DNA of 23,040 nt from a virus, in IMG/VR virus record IMGVR_UViG_3300006810_000415, positions 1 to 23,040 of that record, one strand, 5' to 3'. Positions 9,791 to 15,170 of the stretch are shown here, piece after piece (positions within the stretch are counted from its first letter, which is position 1; each line of letters starts with the position of its first letter). The notes beneath the pieces are model-generated. The model was not told the origin of the DNA. It ran no database searches and saw only the letters and a list, made by a program, of their open reading frames with translations. The position numbers and the translations under genes are program-made.

Positions 9791-10390
9791 TTAGTGTATA
9801 TAAAAACCTCTTCTTAGATAGTCTTCATCCTCAATAAACCTAAAATTTTCAATGTTTTCTACTTTTTCATCTTTCCAGACAGGAATTGCAATTATATTTC
9901 CATATCTAAAGTCAGGATTCCTTCTAAAATGAACTTCTATAAGTCGATTTCCGATAAATTCGCAGTTTATCCATTCATACTTTCCTTTTAAACTATTTAA
10001 TACTGAAGGAAAAGGTACTTCTACATCAATTTTAGTCCATTTTTTCCACCTATAGATAGGATCTTCTTCGTCTCTCTCACCTAATACTACTAGTTCTGAC
10101 TTTTTGTTATGATAATCTACACTATAATGATCTCCATAGAACATCTCACACCAAAATTCTGATGGATGAAAGTTGTCAGTGCTCTTATAAATCCACTCCT
10201 TACAAGAAGATCGTCCCATACCAAGTAAATTAATACTTGGTCGGACGATATAATACCCTGAATATGGAACAGGCACCCCTGTAGGTCCACAGAGATGCCC
10301 CAAACGACGATTTAAAAAGAGTTTGTTATAGACCCATAGATCTTCTGGATGTATTGAATTCCATTCTTCTTGTGGATCTATATTGTACAT
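9791..10390 (-). CDS. Hypothetical cyanophage protein (199 aa)
   Basis: The 199-aa soluble protein starts MYNIDPQEEWNSIHPEDLW and has a recognisable block, GPTGVPVPYSGYYIVRPSIN followed by LLGMG, near residues 35-59. The second half is rich in aromatic and charged residues (YRWKKWTKIDVEVPFPS). Its ATG follows directly on the TAA of the upstream 43-aa gene, so it is part of the same transcript. The Tyr-Tyr-Ile-Val-Arg-Pro block is vaguely like an ATP-grasp N-terminal segment, but I cannot assign a function. Similar proteins occur in T4-like cyanophages to my recollection. Confidence 0.75.
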   Translation of the reverse strand: MYNIDPQEEWNSIHPEDLWVYNKLFLNRRLGHLCGPTGVPVPYSGYYIVRPSINLLGMGRSSCKEWIYKSTDNFHPSEFWCEMFYGDHYSVDYHNKKSELVVLGERDEEDPIYRWKKWTKIDVEVPFPSVLNSLKGKYEWINCEFIGNRLIEVHFRRNPDFRYGNIIAIPVWKDEKVENIENFRFIEDEDYLRRGFYIH

Positions 10391-10522
10391 TTACTTACCT
10401 TGTCCCCGATACTTTTTCTTACGACCATTACGAGAGGTTGCTGAGAGAAGGGTCCGGGGTGAACGTCCTTGACGTGTCTTCTTCGGTGCTCCTTTTTCGA
10501 AAATAGTTTTATTCAGTGCCAT
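10391..10522 (-). CDS. Small basic protein (43 aa), conserved type in cyanophages
   Basis: The ORF encodes 43 aa beginning MALNKTIFEKGAPKKTRQGR and ending RNGRKKKYRGQGK. It is very rich in Lys/Arg, which suggests nucleic-acid binding. A strong ribosome binding site (GGAGGAAAT) precedes the ATG, and the start overlaps the upstream stop as TAATG. The next gene begins directly after its TAA. The sequence resembles short basic proteins found in many cyanophage genomes. Function is unknown. Confidence 0.75.
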   Translation of the reverse strand: MALNKTIFEKGAPKKTRQGRSPRTLLSATSRNGRKKKYRGQGK

Positions 10523-10668
10523 TAGATTTCCTCCAGTTCGAGTTGTTCGATATCAAAGTCCTCGTCAGTATAATACTTAGAGGAGAGTTCGTCAAGAACC
10601 TCAGTACATTCTTCATGACTGAGGTTCTGATATATCTTACGTCCTTTGTATAAGATATTAAATGTCAT
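10522..10668 (-). CDS. Small acidic protein (48 aa)
   Basis: The 48-aa product begins MTFNILYKGRKIYQNLSHEE and ends DEDFDIEQLELEEI, with the pattern of a short beta hairpin followed by an acidic helix. Both ends overlap neighbours as TAATG: its ATG overlaps the glycosyltransferase stop, and its TAA overlaps the start of the 43-aa basic protein gene. The organisation of the whole string implies one polycistronic mRNA. Function is unknown. Confidence 0.75.
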   Translation of the reverse strand: MTFNILYKGRKIYQNLSHEECTEVLDELSSKYYTDEDFDIEQLELEEI

Positions 10669-11435
10669 TAAATCACACGAGTTTTTTCATGTCCTACGCG
10701 AATACGAGGATCACACCAGATATCAAATCCTGCCTCTTTTGCATCGAGGCAGAATGATACGTCTTCACCGCACATATCTTGAACAGCTCCAGACTCAAAT
10801 ACTTGCATCTTCGGAGCAAACCAAGGATACTCAAGATTTTCAAATACACCTTTCTTGATCAGGACCCAACCAAAACCAGTGTAGTCAACAGTAAAAGGCT
10901 TACGACGTTTTGAGATACCTTCTACATTCTCATGATTCATGACTCCACCATTCTTACGGAAGTCATCTTCTTCTAACCAGTGAGCAACAGAGGTTGTGTG
11001 ACCATCTTCAGTTGCATACCAACCAGCAACGATCTCTTTCTCCTCACCGTCTTCATTCAGTGCCATATCACACAGTTGCCAGAACTTTTCAGTGTTGAAT
11101 ACAATATCACTATCAATCCACAGTTGATAGTCATAATTCAGTTTACCATCCCAAGGAACCTGTTTTGGACCACGCAATACATTTGCTCCAAGAACTTTAC
11201 AACGAGCAAAGTTAACCATCGAAGAGTAATCTTGAGAGATTTGAATACTCATCTGGTTTTGTACAAGATCAAAGCATAGTTGAACAAATGCCTTCAGAAA
11301 GATAAATGAGCAACCACGACCAGGAAGACAAAAGACAATCGATTTGCCTTTCATTCGTTCCTTAATTGCTTCATAGTCCCATTCTGCTTCTTTTGGTTTT
11401 GGTGCATTAGCCTTCAAAGTAAATCCTTTTGCCAT
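10668..11435 (-). CDS. GT-A fold glycosyltransferase
   Basis: The 255-aa product has the layout of a nucleotide-sugar transferase: KSIVFCLPGRGCS near residues 31-43, a DxD metal/nucleotide-sugar motif in LWIDSDIVF (DSD at 108-110), TGFGWVLIKKGVFE at 186-199 and GEDVSFC at 223-229 (catalytic-base region), and CDPRIRVGHEK at 241-251. No membrane segment is seen, so it is probably cytosolic. Possible roles are modification of phage DNA, virion proteins or host surface sugars; the target cannot be read from sequence. A TTGACA-N18-TAAAAT promoter sits 25 nt upstream. The neighbouring mannose-isomerase-like cupin suggests a shared sugar theme. Confidence 0.85.
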   Translation of the reverse strand: MAKGFTLKANAPKPKEAEWDYEAIKERMKGKSIVFCLPGRGCSFIFLKAFVQLCFDLVQNQMSIQISQDYSSMVNFARCKVLGANVLRGPKQVPWDGKLNYDYQLWIDSDIVFNTEKFWQLCDMALNEDGEEKEIVAGWYATEDGHTTSVAHWLEEDDFRKNGGVMNHENVEGISKRRKPFTVDYTGFGWVLIKKGVFENLEYPWFAPKMQVFESGAVQDMCGEDVSFCLDAKEAGFDIWCDPRIRVGHEKTRVI

Positions 11436-11459
11436 GAGTGAAAAACAACCTTCAGATCA

Positions 11460-11489
11460 ATTTTAACAGTCTATATATGCTCTTGTCAA
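11460..11489 (-). promoter_or_regulatory. Sigma70-type promoter for the glycosyltransferase operon
   Basis: On the minus strand, TTGACA (11484-11489) and TAAAAT (11460-11465) are separated by 18 nt, and the first ATG downstream is the glycosyltransferase start at 11435. The -35 box overlaps the stop codon region of the preceding 63-aa gene. A perfect -35 and a 5/6 -10 suggest a host-polymerase promoter of early type. Confidence 0.7.
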
Positions 11490-11677
11490 TAGGAACTATC
11501 TAAAGAGATTTTCCGGTTCACCATAAGTTCCTCATAAGATAAATCATCAACATCATAATCTGTATGTATAATGTCTACCATATTCTTTAAGGTCCTCCAA
11601 GTAATTTCAAACTCATCTTCTTTGATCGAATGAAATAAACAACGATTCTTTGCATAGATGTGATAAATCTTTTCCAT
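11486..11677 (-). CDS. Small hypothetical protein (63 aa)
   Basis: The 63-aa product begins MEKIYHIYAKNRCLFHSIKE and has a central FEITWRTLKNMVDII segment followed by an acidic stretch. It looks like a compact soluble alpha/beta protein. Its ATG overlaps the stop of the cupin gene as TAATG, so the two are probably coupled. I do not recognise the family. Confidence 0.7.
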   Translation of the reverse strand: MEKIYHIYAKNRCLFHSIKEDEFEITWRTLKNMVDIIHTDYDVDDLSYEELMVNRKISLDSSY

Positions 11678-12015
11678 TACTCTACTCTCCCATAATGGTC
11701 CTCTAAACGAATTATATCATCCTCATTACATAAACCAATTTGAGTTTCAATAATCGTGATTCCATTCTTGCCTGCTTTGAGACGATGAACATCTTCCTTA
11801 CCTATAAACACACTATCACCAACCTCTACAGTTCTCACAATATCTTCATGAGTAAGTTCTCCATCACCCTCAACAACTATCCAATACTCTTCCCTATGGA
11901 AATGATATTGGAGAGATATTGATTGATTTGGTGAGATAATAATTCTCTTTACCTTATAATCAATTTCTTCTAATAAGTTTTCAAATAACCCCCATGGGCG
12001 AACCTCTGTAGTCAT
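11677..12015 (-). CDS. Cupin, phosphomannose isomerase type II C-terminal domain-like
   Basis: The 112-aa single-domain protein carries the cupin signature of type II mannose-6-phosphate isomerase/ManC: RPWG at residues 6-9, VKRIIISPNQSISLQYHFHR (22-41) with HFHREEYW giving metal ligands His38, His40 and probably Glu43, GDSVFIGKEDVHRL (66-79) with a further His77, and DIIRLEDHYGR at the end. Full-length ManC proteins have an added nucleotidyltransferase domain that is absent here. In phages such stand-alone cupins are thought to alter mannose/GDP-mannose metabolism or surface sugars. It has no strong ribosome binding site; the leader carries a CCCGGA-type motif. Confidence 0.85.
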   Translation of the reverse strand: MTTEVRPWGLFENLLEEIDYKVKRIIISPNQSISLQYHFHREEYWIVVEGDGELTHEDIVRTVEVGDSVFIGKEDVHRLKAGKNGITIIETQIGLCNEDDIIRLEDHYGRVE

Positions 12016-12036
12016 AAAAATTTTTCCGGGAATTTT

Positions 12037-12192
12037 TTACCTCACTGCATTATATATCAACACAAACAAAAAACCGACAGTACCTCCGAAGATCGTAAAG
12101 CACTGTCGTGGATATCGTATTAACCAACCCGCAAAGACAACCTTCCAGAAGTTCCAATAGGGACTATTTCTTCTTCCTCTTATTCGCACCAT
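12037..12192 (-). CDS. Small membrane protein (51 aa)
   Basis: The 51-aa product has a basic N-terminus (MVRIRGRRNSPYWNFWK) and one predicted membrane segment near residues 32-48 (FTIFGGTVGFLFVLIYNA), so it is probably an inner-membrane peptide. The ATG at 12192 overlaps the end of the next upstream small gene by 29 nt. Longer starts up to 12327 exist, but their extra residues coincide with that gene in another frame. No clear ribosome binding site is seen. Function unknown. Confidence 0.55.
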   Translation of the reverse strand: MVRIRGRRNSPYWNFWKVVFAGWLIRYPRQCFTIFGGTVGFLFVLIYNAVR

Positions 12193-12271
12193 TTTTCTTT
12201 GCTTGACTTTTATAAGATTTACACCTTTTATCTGGAGTAGACTTTCCGTTTTTATGAATCCATCTGAACAC
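12164..12271 (-). CDS. Very small basic protein with GTG start (35 aa)
   Basis: A GTG at 12271 follows GGAG with 9 nt spacing and opens a 35-aa frame reading FRWIHKNGKSTPDKRCKSYK and ending in NKRKKK. The composition (Lys/Arg-rich, one Trp, one Cys) is protein-like and unlike random translation, and small basic proteins of this kind are common in cyanophages. It overlaps the start of the downstream membrane-peptide gene. Not listed by simple length-based ORF finding. Confidence 0.5.
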   Translation of the reverse strand: MFRWIHKNGKSTPDKRCKSYKSQAKKNGANKRKKK

Positions 12272-12481
12272 GTTTTAATACTCCGGGAATTTTTTGTTTT
12301 TATGATATATCGAGGTCGAATTGTCACCTCTGTAGGTTACAGGGACCCATCGATTTTTATACGGACCCCGTTACGCCCGCAGGGCACATAACCGCAACGC
12401 CACAATAACTGCCGAAAACGATAACGAATAAGACTGCAAATAAGGTGCCCTACGAATAACTGTAGAGCACCTCAGTTAGTA
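12272..12481. other. Intergenic region without convincing gene
   Basis: About 210 nt. It holds a leader with the motif AAAAAATTCCCGGA (minus), a small GCCC-GCA-GGGC hairpin near 12376-12386, and the longer hairpin listed separately. One minus frame translates to a hydrophobic peptide (LFAVLFVIVFGSYCG), but it has no ordinary start codon. Confidence 0.4.
12443..12472 (-). terminator. Hairpin after the region C gene cluster
   Basis: Arms AGGTGCCCTAC and GTAGAGCACCT pair over about 10 bp with one mismatch around an 8-nt loop, 10 nt after the stop of the 46-aa gene. The following minus-strand sequence is only moderately T-rich (TTATTTGC), so it may be a weak terminator or an mRNA 3'-end stabiliser. 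Confidence 0.45.
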
Positions 12482-12622
12482 TCAGAACTCGATCACATCT
12501 GCAGTGGGTTGAGCAACAGCAACGTCACTCTGATTGTCTTCGATAAGAGTATCGAGGATCTGCAGAATCTCGTTGCCGTTGTTACCTTGTGCCAGCAGAG
12601 AAAGCATCACGGACTTGGACAT
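12482..12622 (-). CDS. Small acidic protein (46 aa), cyanophage type
   Basis: The 46-aa product begins MSKSVMLSLLAQGNNGNEIL and continues QILDTLIEDN to an acidic, disordered C-terminus. The helix-rich N-terminus with LSLLAQG-x-x-G-x-EILQIL matches a short protein I have seen repeatedly in cyanophage genomes. It lacks a Shine-Dalgarno sequence; instead its leader has the pyrimidine-rich CAACACTTTTCTTTC shared with other genes of this cluster. It is the last gene before the 12443-12472 hairpin. Confidence 0.75.
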   Translation of the reverse strand: MSKSVMLSLLAQGNNGNEILQILDTLIEDNQSDVAVAQPTADVIEF

Positions 12623-12708
12623 AATAACGAAAGAAAAGTGTTGTGAACTGTGTGTGTTGTGTGAGTGTCTTTATCGGTCAGATATTTCCAACCCTTATAG
12701 AGGCGCAT
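12607..12708 (-). CDS. Possible very small ORF (33 aa)
   Basis: The ATG at 12708 has a good ribosome binding site (AAGAGGAATGAG) and opens a 33-aa frame beginning MRLYKGWKYLTDKDTH. The second half translates the pyrimidine-rich leader of the next gene and overlaps it by 16 nt, so the frame could be a leader peptide or chance. The first 15 residues look protein-like. Confidence 0.35.
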   Translation of the reverse strand: MRLYKGWKYLTDKDTHTTHTVHNTFLSLLCPSP

Positions 12709-12729
12709 CTCATTCCTCTTGAGTGTTAC

Positions 12730-13011
12730 TTAGGCAGGAACAGAGGTGTTCATCTGTGCCTTATATTCGTTCCACTTGTTGATTGCTTGCTCCAGGTCTT
12801 GGACATCAGCAAACAGAGAAAAGTTCTCCTTAAGATCTAACTGACCAGTGATACCCAAGTAGTTAACGAACCCCAGAATCTGCATCGATTGCTCATACTC
12901 ATAAGCATCAAAGATACGGGAGAGTTCTTCACTACGAAAATCAGAACATACGATCAGGTCGAACACATAGTAGAAAGGACGACGGATAGCGTAAGGGATG
13001 AAGTTCAGCAT
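12730..13011 (-). CDS. Small hypothetical protein (93 aa)
   Basis: From the ATG at 13011 the product is 93 aa, starting MLNFIPYAIRRPFYYVFDLI and ending NEYKAQMNTSVPA, with helical segments and an acidic middle. An upstream TTG at 13047, directly after the preceding gene's TGA, would add 12 residues (TLKTHTLTNTL). I prefer the ATG because the extra sequence equals the CACACTT-type leader of this cluster. No known family is recognised. Confidence 0.65.
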   Translation of the reverse strand: MLNFIPYAIRRPFYYVFDLIVCSDFRSEELSRIFDAYEYEQSMQILGFVNYLGITGQLDLKENFSLFADVQDLEQAINKWNEYKAQMNTSVPA

Positions 13012-13047
13012 CAGAGTGTTAGTAAGTGTGTGGGTCTTAAGTGTCAA

Positions 13048-13293
13048 TCAGAAGTCAAACACATCGCTATTGATCTGGATGACATTTACAGCAGGGTCAC
13101 TATACTTAACCCCATCACCAGTTGTAGCATTTGAACCCAGGCAATCACAGAAGGTTTCGTAATCACCACAGTCCATTGCTAGGTGATACAAACCCTCGTC
13201 ATTGTTGATCCAGAGAGCAACATTCCAGGTCTCATAATTCTCCCAACCGTTATACTAAGTGGAGAGGACATTGTGTTGGTAAGTGGTAGTCAT
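13048..13293 (-). pseudogene. Cyanophage small protein (NGWENYETWNVALW family) with in-frame amber at codon 13
   Basis: The frame from the ATG at 13293 reads MTTTYQHNVLST, then TAG (13255-13257), then YNGWENYETWNVALWINNDE and on to VFDF and TGA at 13048-13050, 81 sense or stop-interrupted codons in all. The part after the amber is a clear match to a common small phage family whose members normally start a few residues before the NGW motif (to my memory DUF7249-like). No replacement start codon lies just after the TAG. So the gene is broken by a point mutation, or expressed by readthrough. The leader is the CACACTTTTCCTC type, so it probably was functional recently. Confidence 0.65.
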
Positions 13294-13323
13294 TTGAGGA
13301 AAAGTGTGGTTGAAAAGTGTAAC

Positions 13324-13503
13324 TCAGGAGAGGACGAATACACAGTCAGGGTGATGATCTTCGCACCAATAAGTGGCAGGATAACCACTCTCAGAACAGT
13401 GCGAATTCATACGATCAACCTCATTCTGTGCTTGAGATTCAGTCAGGTGAGAGTAATGAACTCGGGTCTGATTCTGAAACTTGGAGTATACTGCGAATGT
13501 CAT
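13324..13503 (-). CDS. Small hypothetical protein (59 aa)
   Basis: The 59-aa product begins MTFAVYSKFQNQTRVHYSHL and ends PATYWCEDHHPDCVFVLS. The pattern (beta strand, helix TESQAQNEVDRMN, beta strand) suggests a compact alpha/beta fold, and the Cys/His content near the end (C-E-D-H-H-P-D-C) could bind a metal, which is speculative. It lacks a ribosome binding site and carries the CAACACTTTTCTTCC leader directly before the ATG. It lies in the same transcript as its neighbours. Confidence 0.7.
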   Translation of the reverse strand: MTFAVYSKFQNQTRVHYSHLTESQAQNEVDRMNSHCSESGYPATYWCEDHHPDCVFVLS

Positions 13504-13545
13504 TTGTGGAAGAAAAGTGTTGATGAGTGAGAAACGGTTAGGGTA

Positions 13546-13737
13546 TCAGGCACCCAGGATTTGACGTGCTTTGGTATCAACAGCAAGGGCACGGCAGATA
13601 TCATCGTGGAAGAAATCTACGGTGACATTTCCCTCAATGTAGTCCCAAAGTGTGGCACGAACATTATCTTGCTCTGCGAAACTGATGAGAGTGTATGCGA
13701 ACCAGTAGAGTTCCTTGATGTAGTTTTTGGTGGTCAT
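13546..13737 (-). CDS. Small hypothetical protein (63 aa)
   Basis: The 63-aa product begins MTTKNYIKELYWFAYTLISF and continues EQDNVRATLWDYIEGNVTVD, ending KARQILGA. It looks helical and soluble. Its ATG overlaps the stop of a 15-codon upstream ORF as ATGA. No family is recognised. Confidence 0.7.
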   Translation of the reverse strand: MTTKNYIKELYWFAYTLISFAEQDNVRATLWDYIEGNVTVDFFHDDICRALAVDTKARQILGA

Positions 13738-13781
13738 TTCTTGAGAATTTGGTATGCTTGGTGGAGCGGTGTGCCCCTCAT
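13734..13781 (-). CDS. Tiny ORF (15 aa) behind intergenic repeat copy 1
   Basis: Immediately after repeat copy 1, ATG opens MRGTPLHQAYQILKK and stops in an ATGA overlap with the 63-aa gene. The exact placement after the repeat and the coupled stop suggest a translated leader peptide for the next gene, or the remnant of a longer gene whose middle was deleted. Confidence 0.4.
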   Translation of the reverse strand: MRGTPLHQAYQILKK

Positions 13782-13817
13782 ACTACTAGGACACTTTAGA
13801 GGGCCCACTATTTGTTA
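13779..13817 (-). repeat. Intergenic linker repeat, copy 1
   Basis: Leftmost of ten copies. On the minus strand it reads ACAAATAGTGGGCCC then TCTAAAGTGTCCTAGTAGT and ends on ATG. It precedes the 15-aa ORF. Confidence 0.9.
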
Positions 13818-13823
13818 CTCATG

Positions 13824-14006
13824 CTAGTCTATGTCAATCAAACCCGCTTCAATCTTCTCCTGGATTTTATACACAAACTCAATTCCATGTGTCCCACATA
13901 AGCGTTCATAATGCCCCAACACATTTCCTATGTGGGACACACAGTTTTGTGGTATTCTCATTCTTTCTGTGTGTCCCATATGAGGATACTTGTTCGAAAA
14001 TGGCAT
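13824..14006 (-). CDS. Hypothetical ORF overlapping the TGTGTCCCACATA repeats (60 aa)
   Basis: The frame encodes 60 aa starting MPFSNKYPHMGHTERMRIPQ and ending YKIQEKIEAGLIDID. The last 30 residues look like normal protein, but the first half is translated across copies of the 13-nt repeat (giving GHTER, VSHIGN and CGTHG). Either a small gene has been invaded by repeats, with a true start further in, or the frame is partly fortuitous. Confidence 0.45.
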   Translation of the reverse strand: MPFSNKYPHMGHTERMRIPQNCVSHIGNVLGHYERLCGTHGIEFVYKIQEKIEAGLIDID

Positions 14007-14090
14007 AATCTATGTGTCCCACATAAGTCAAGTCAGTATACCTCATGTGTCCCACATAAGTCAAGTCAGTATACCTCATGTGGGACACAT
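13888..14090. repeat. Cluster of direct and inverted TGTGTCCCACATA repeats
   Basis: Direct copies lie at 13888-13900, 14013-14025 and 14046-14058, a shortened one at 13970-13980, and inverted copies at 13929-13941 and 14077-14090. The copies at 14013 and 14046 belong to a 33-nt direct repeat. Adjacent direct/inverted pairs can form stems of 13 bp or more. Confidence 0.85.
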
Positions 14091-14102
14091 AGAATTCATG
14101 AG

Positions 14103-14276
14103 TCACCACCTATCAGGCAAGCTGAGCGATTCTACATATGCCTCGCACTTCTCAGCTGGTTCGAGATCAAGTACTCTATCCCACTGAATCTGTAGCGGGT
14201 CCATATCATCGAATACTTCAAGCTCTAGAGTGACCCTATAACGCTGCTTCTGTGCCTTCTGATACGCAACCGACAT
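14103..14276 (-). CDS. Small hypothetical protein (57 aa), first gene of region C operon
   Basis: The 57-aa product begins MSVAYQKAQKQRYRVTLELE and continues VFDDMDPLQIQWDRVLDLEP, ending LSLPDRW. It looks like a basic N-terminal helix followed by a strand and an acidic helical part. It is the first gene after the TTGACA-N17-TACAAT promoter. The leader CACGGAGCACACTT holds a partial ribosome binding site (GGAG) and the CACTT element of the cluster. Function unknown. Confidence 0.7.
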   Translation of the reverse strand: MSVAYQKAQKQRYRVTLELEVFDDMDPLQIQWDRVLDLEPAEKCEAYVESLSLPDRW

Positions 14277-14303
14277 AAGTGTGCTCCGTGACTGTATGTG
14301 AGT

Positions 14304-14332
14304 ATTGTAGAATAGTCTAGGGTGAATGTCAA
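14304..14332 (-). promoter_or_regulatory. Strong sigma70-type early promoter
   Basis: On the minus strand a perfect TTGACA (14327-14332) is separated by exactly 17 nt from TACAAT (14304-14309), 28 nt before the ATG of the 57-aa gene. This is the best host-type promoter in the window and would drive the region C genes down to the hairpin at 12443-12472. Confidence 0.85.
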
Positions 14333-14335
14333 GGT

Positions 14336-14453
14336 CTTGGGGGTATTTATGGGGGGGTTGGTGGAGTTTTATGGGGTATGTGTGGGATTTCTGATAGTGG
14401 GGGGTTGACAGATTGGGGGAGGTGTGCTAAGCTGACGCAGGCAAAGATCACAA
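14336..14453 (+). other. G-tract-rich noncoding segment with plus-strand promoter candidate
   Basis: The plus strand carries at least five runs of 3-7 G within about 90 nt (14337-14418), enough for G-quadruplex potential. At 14405-14410 there is TTGACA, then 17 nt, then TAAGCT (14428-14433) preceded by TG, an extended -10 arrangement that would transcribe rightward through the tandem array. On the minus strand, CATAAATA at 14344-14351 matches the late-promoter form. No gene is visible. Confidence 0.5.
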
Positions 14454-14613
14454 GGTCTCAGAGCATTAAAAGGGTATAAGTTACGGGGTCTCAGAGCATT
14501 AAAAGGGTATAAGTTACGGGGTCTCAGAGCATTAAAAGGGTATAAGTTACGGGGTCTCAGAGCATTAAAAGGGTATAAGTATCAGACTTAGAGACAATTA
14601 AAAGGGTATAAAG
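14454..14613. repeat. 33-bp tandem repeat array (iteron-like)
   Basis: Four near-identical 33-bp units start at 14454, 14487, 14520 and 14553, followed by a diverged fifth ending near 14613. Each unit contains GGTCTCAGAG followed by CATTAAAAGGGTATAAG. The array lies in a noncoding gap between two operons. Confidence 0.9.
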
Positions 14614-14754
14614 GGTCTTTAAGTGATACGAATTCGTATTATTATCACCCTTTAATATCAATCATTATCAGCAAATCAAAACACTTAGCTATAATTAAAA
14701 AAGGCTTTTTTGATTGTTTTAATACATTTTTTACCACAAATCTACCAAATAAGC
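14614..14754. other. AT-rich noncoding segment with palindrome
   Basis: A perfect 14-bp palindrome ATACGAATTCGTAT lies at 14626-14639, inside GTGATA/TATCAC outer arms (14623-14648). Downstream the sequence is strongly AT-rich, with AAAAAAGGCTTTTTT at about 14697-14712. No ORF with protein character was found. Confidence 0.6.
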
Positions 14755-14781
14755 ATAAAAAAGACCTCTAATGTGAGGTCT
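14755..14781 (-). terminator. Rho-independent terminator of region E operon
   Basis: On the minus strand AGACCTC-ACATTA-GAGGTCT forms a perfect 7-bp stem with a 6-nt loop, followed by a T run. It lies 10 nt after the stop of the 78-aa gene, the last gene of the right-hand array. Confidence 0.9.
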
Positions 14782-14791
14782 CTATGTGTAT

Positions 14792-15028
14792 TCAATCAAG
14801 TGCTAATCTGTACCGAGCATAATCCTCTGCATCCTTACGTTTGCGGAATCGTGCTAACTCTCCTTCAAATCTTAAGGGAAGAAATCTAAACTTCTTTCCT
14901 TCCTTGGTGATAACAGTTCGAGAGAATAGATGCAATGAGTAACTACCTTCTTCTGTTCTTTCTGCTTCCTTTTGTATAATGAAAGGAGGAAGTTGTTGGT
15001 CAGTGAATGATGCTTTGGAGAGTAACAT
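14792..15028 (-). CDS. Small hypothetical protein (78 aa)
   Basis: The 78-aa product begins MLLSKASFTDQQLPPFIIQK and ends DAEDYARYRLALD. A beta-rich middle (YSLHLFSRTVITKEGKKFRF) is followed by a basic helix (RFRKRKDAEDYARYRLA). It is probably soluble and may bind nucleic acid. It is the promoter-distal gene of the region E operon, 7 nt after the previous stop and directly before the terminator. I do not recognise a family. Confidence 0.7.
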   Translation of the reverse strand: MLLSKASFTDQQLPPFIIQKEAERTEEGSYSLHLFSRTVITKEGKKFRFLPLRFEGELARFRKRKDAEDYARYRLALD

Positions 15029-15035
15029 TTGATTC

Positions 15036-15170
15036 TTAGTTGTTAATCAATTCAGCAGGACTTCCACAAGAGAGATAGAATTGTATCATCCTTTGTGCTT
15101 CATCAAGTGTAGGAAAGTTTTGCGTTCTCCACTGTTGTTGATAAGGAGTAAAGTAGCAAATGGTGAACAT
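15036..15170 (-). CDS. Small hypothetical protein (44 aa)
   Basis: The 44-aa product begins MFTICYFTPYQQQWRTQNFP and continues TLDEAQRMIQFYLSCGSPAE, a beta-hairpin then helix pattern common in small phage proteins. The ATG overlaps the upstream stop as TGATG, supporting coupled translation and the reality of this short frame. Function unknown. Confidence 0.65.
   Translation of the reverse strand: MFTICYFTPYQQQWRTQNFPTLDEAQRMIQFYLSCGSPAELINN

Noticed and set aside
12361-12460. Hydrophobic mini-ORF (LFAVLFVIVFGSYCGVAVM) on the minus strand
   Set aside because: No ATG, GTG or TTG start precedes it after the last stop, although the sequence looks membrane-like.
13906-14195. Several overlapping ORFs rich in YVGHMRYTDL or VSHISQVSIP
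   Set aside because: They only translate the direct and inverted 13- and 33-nt repeats and exist in many frames at once.
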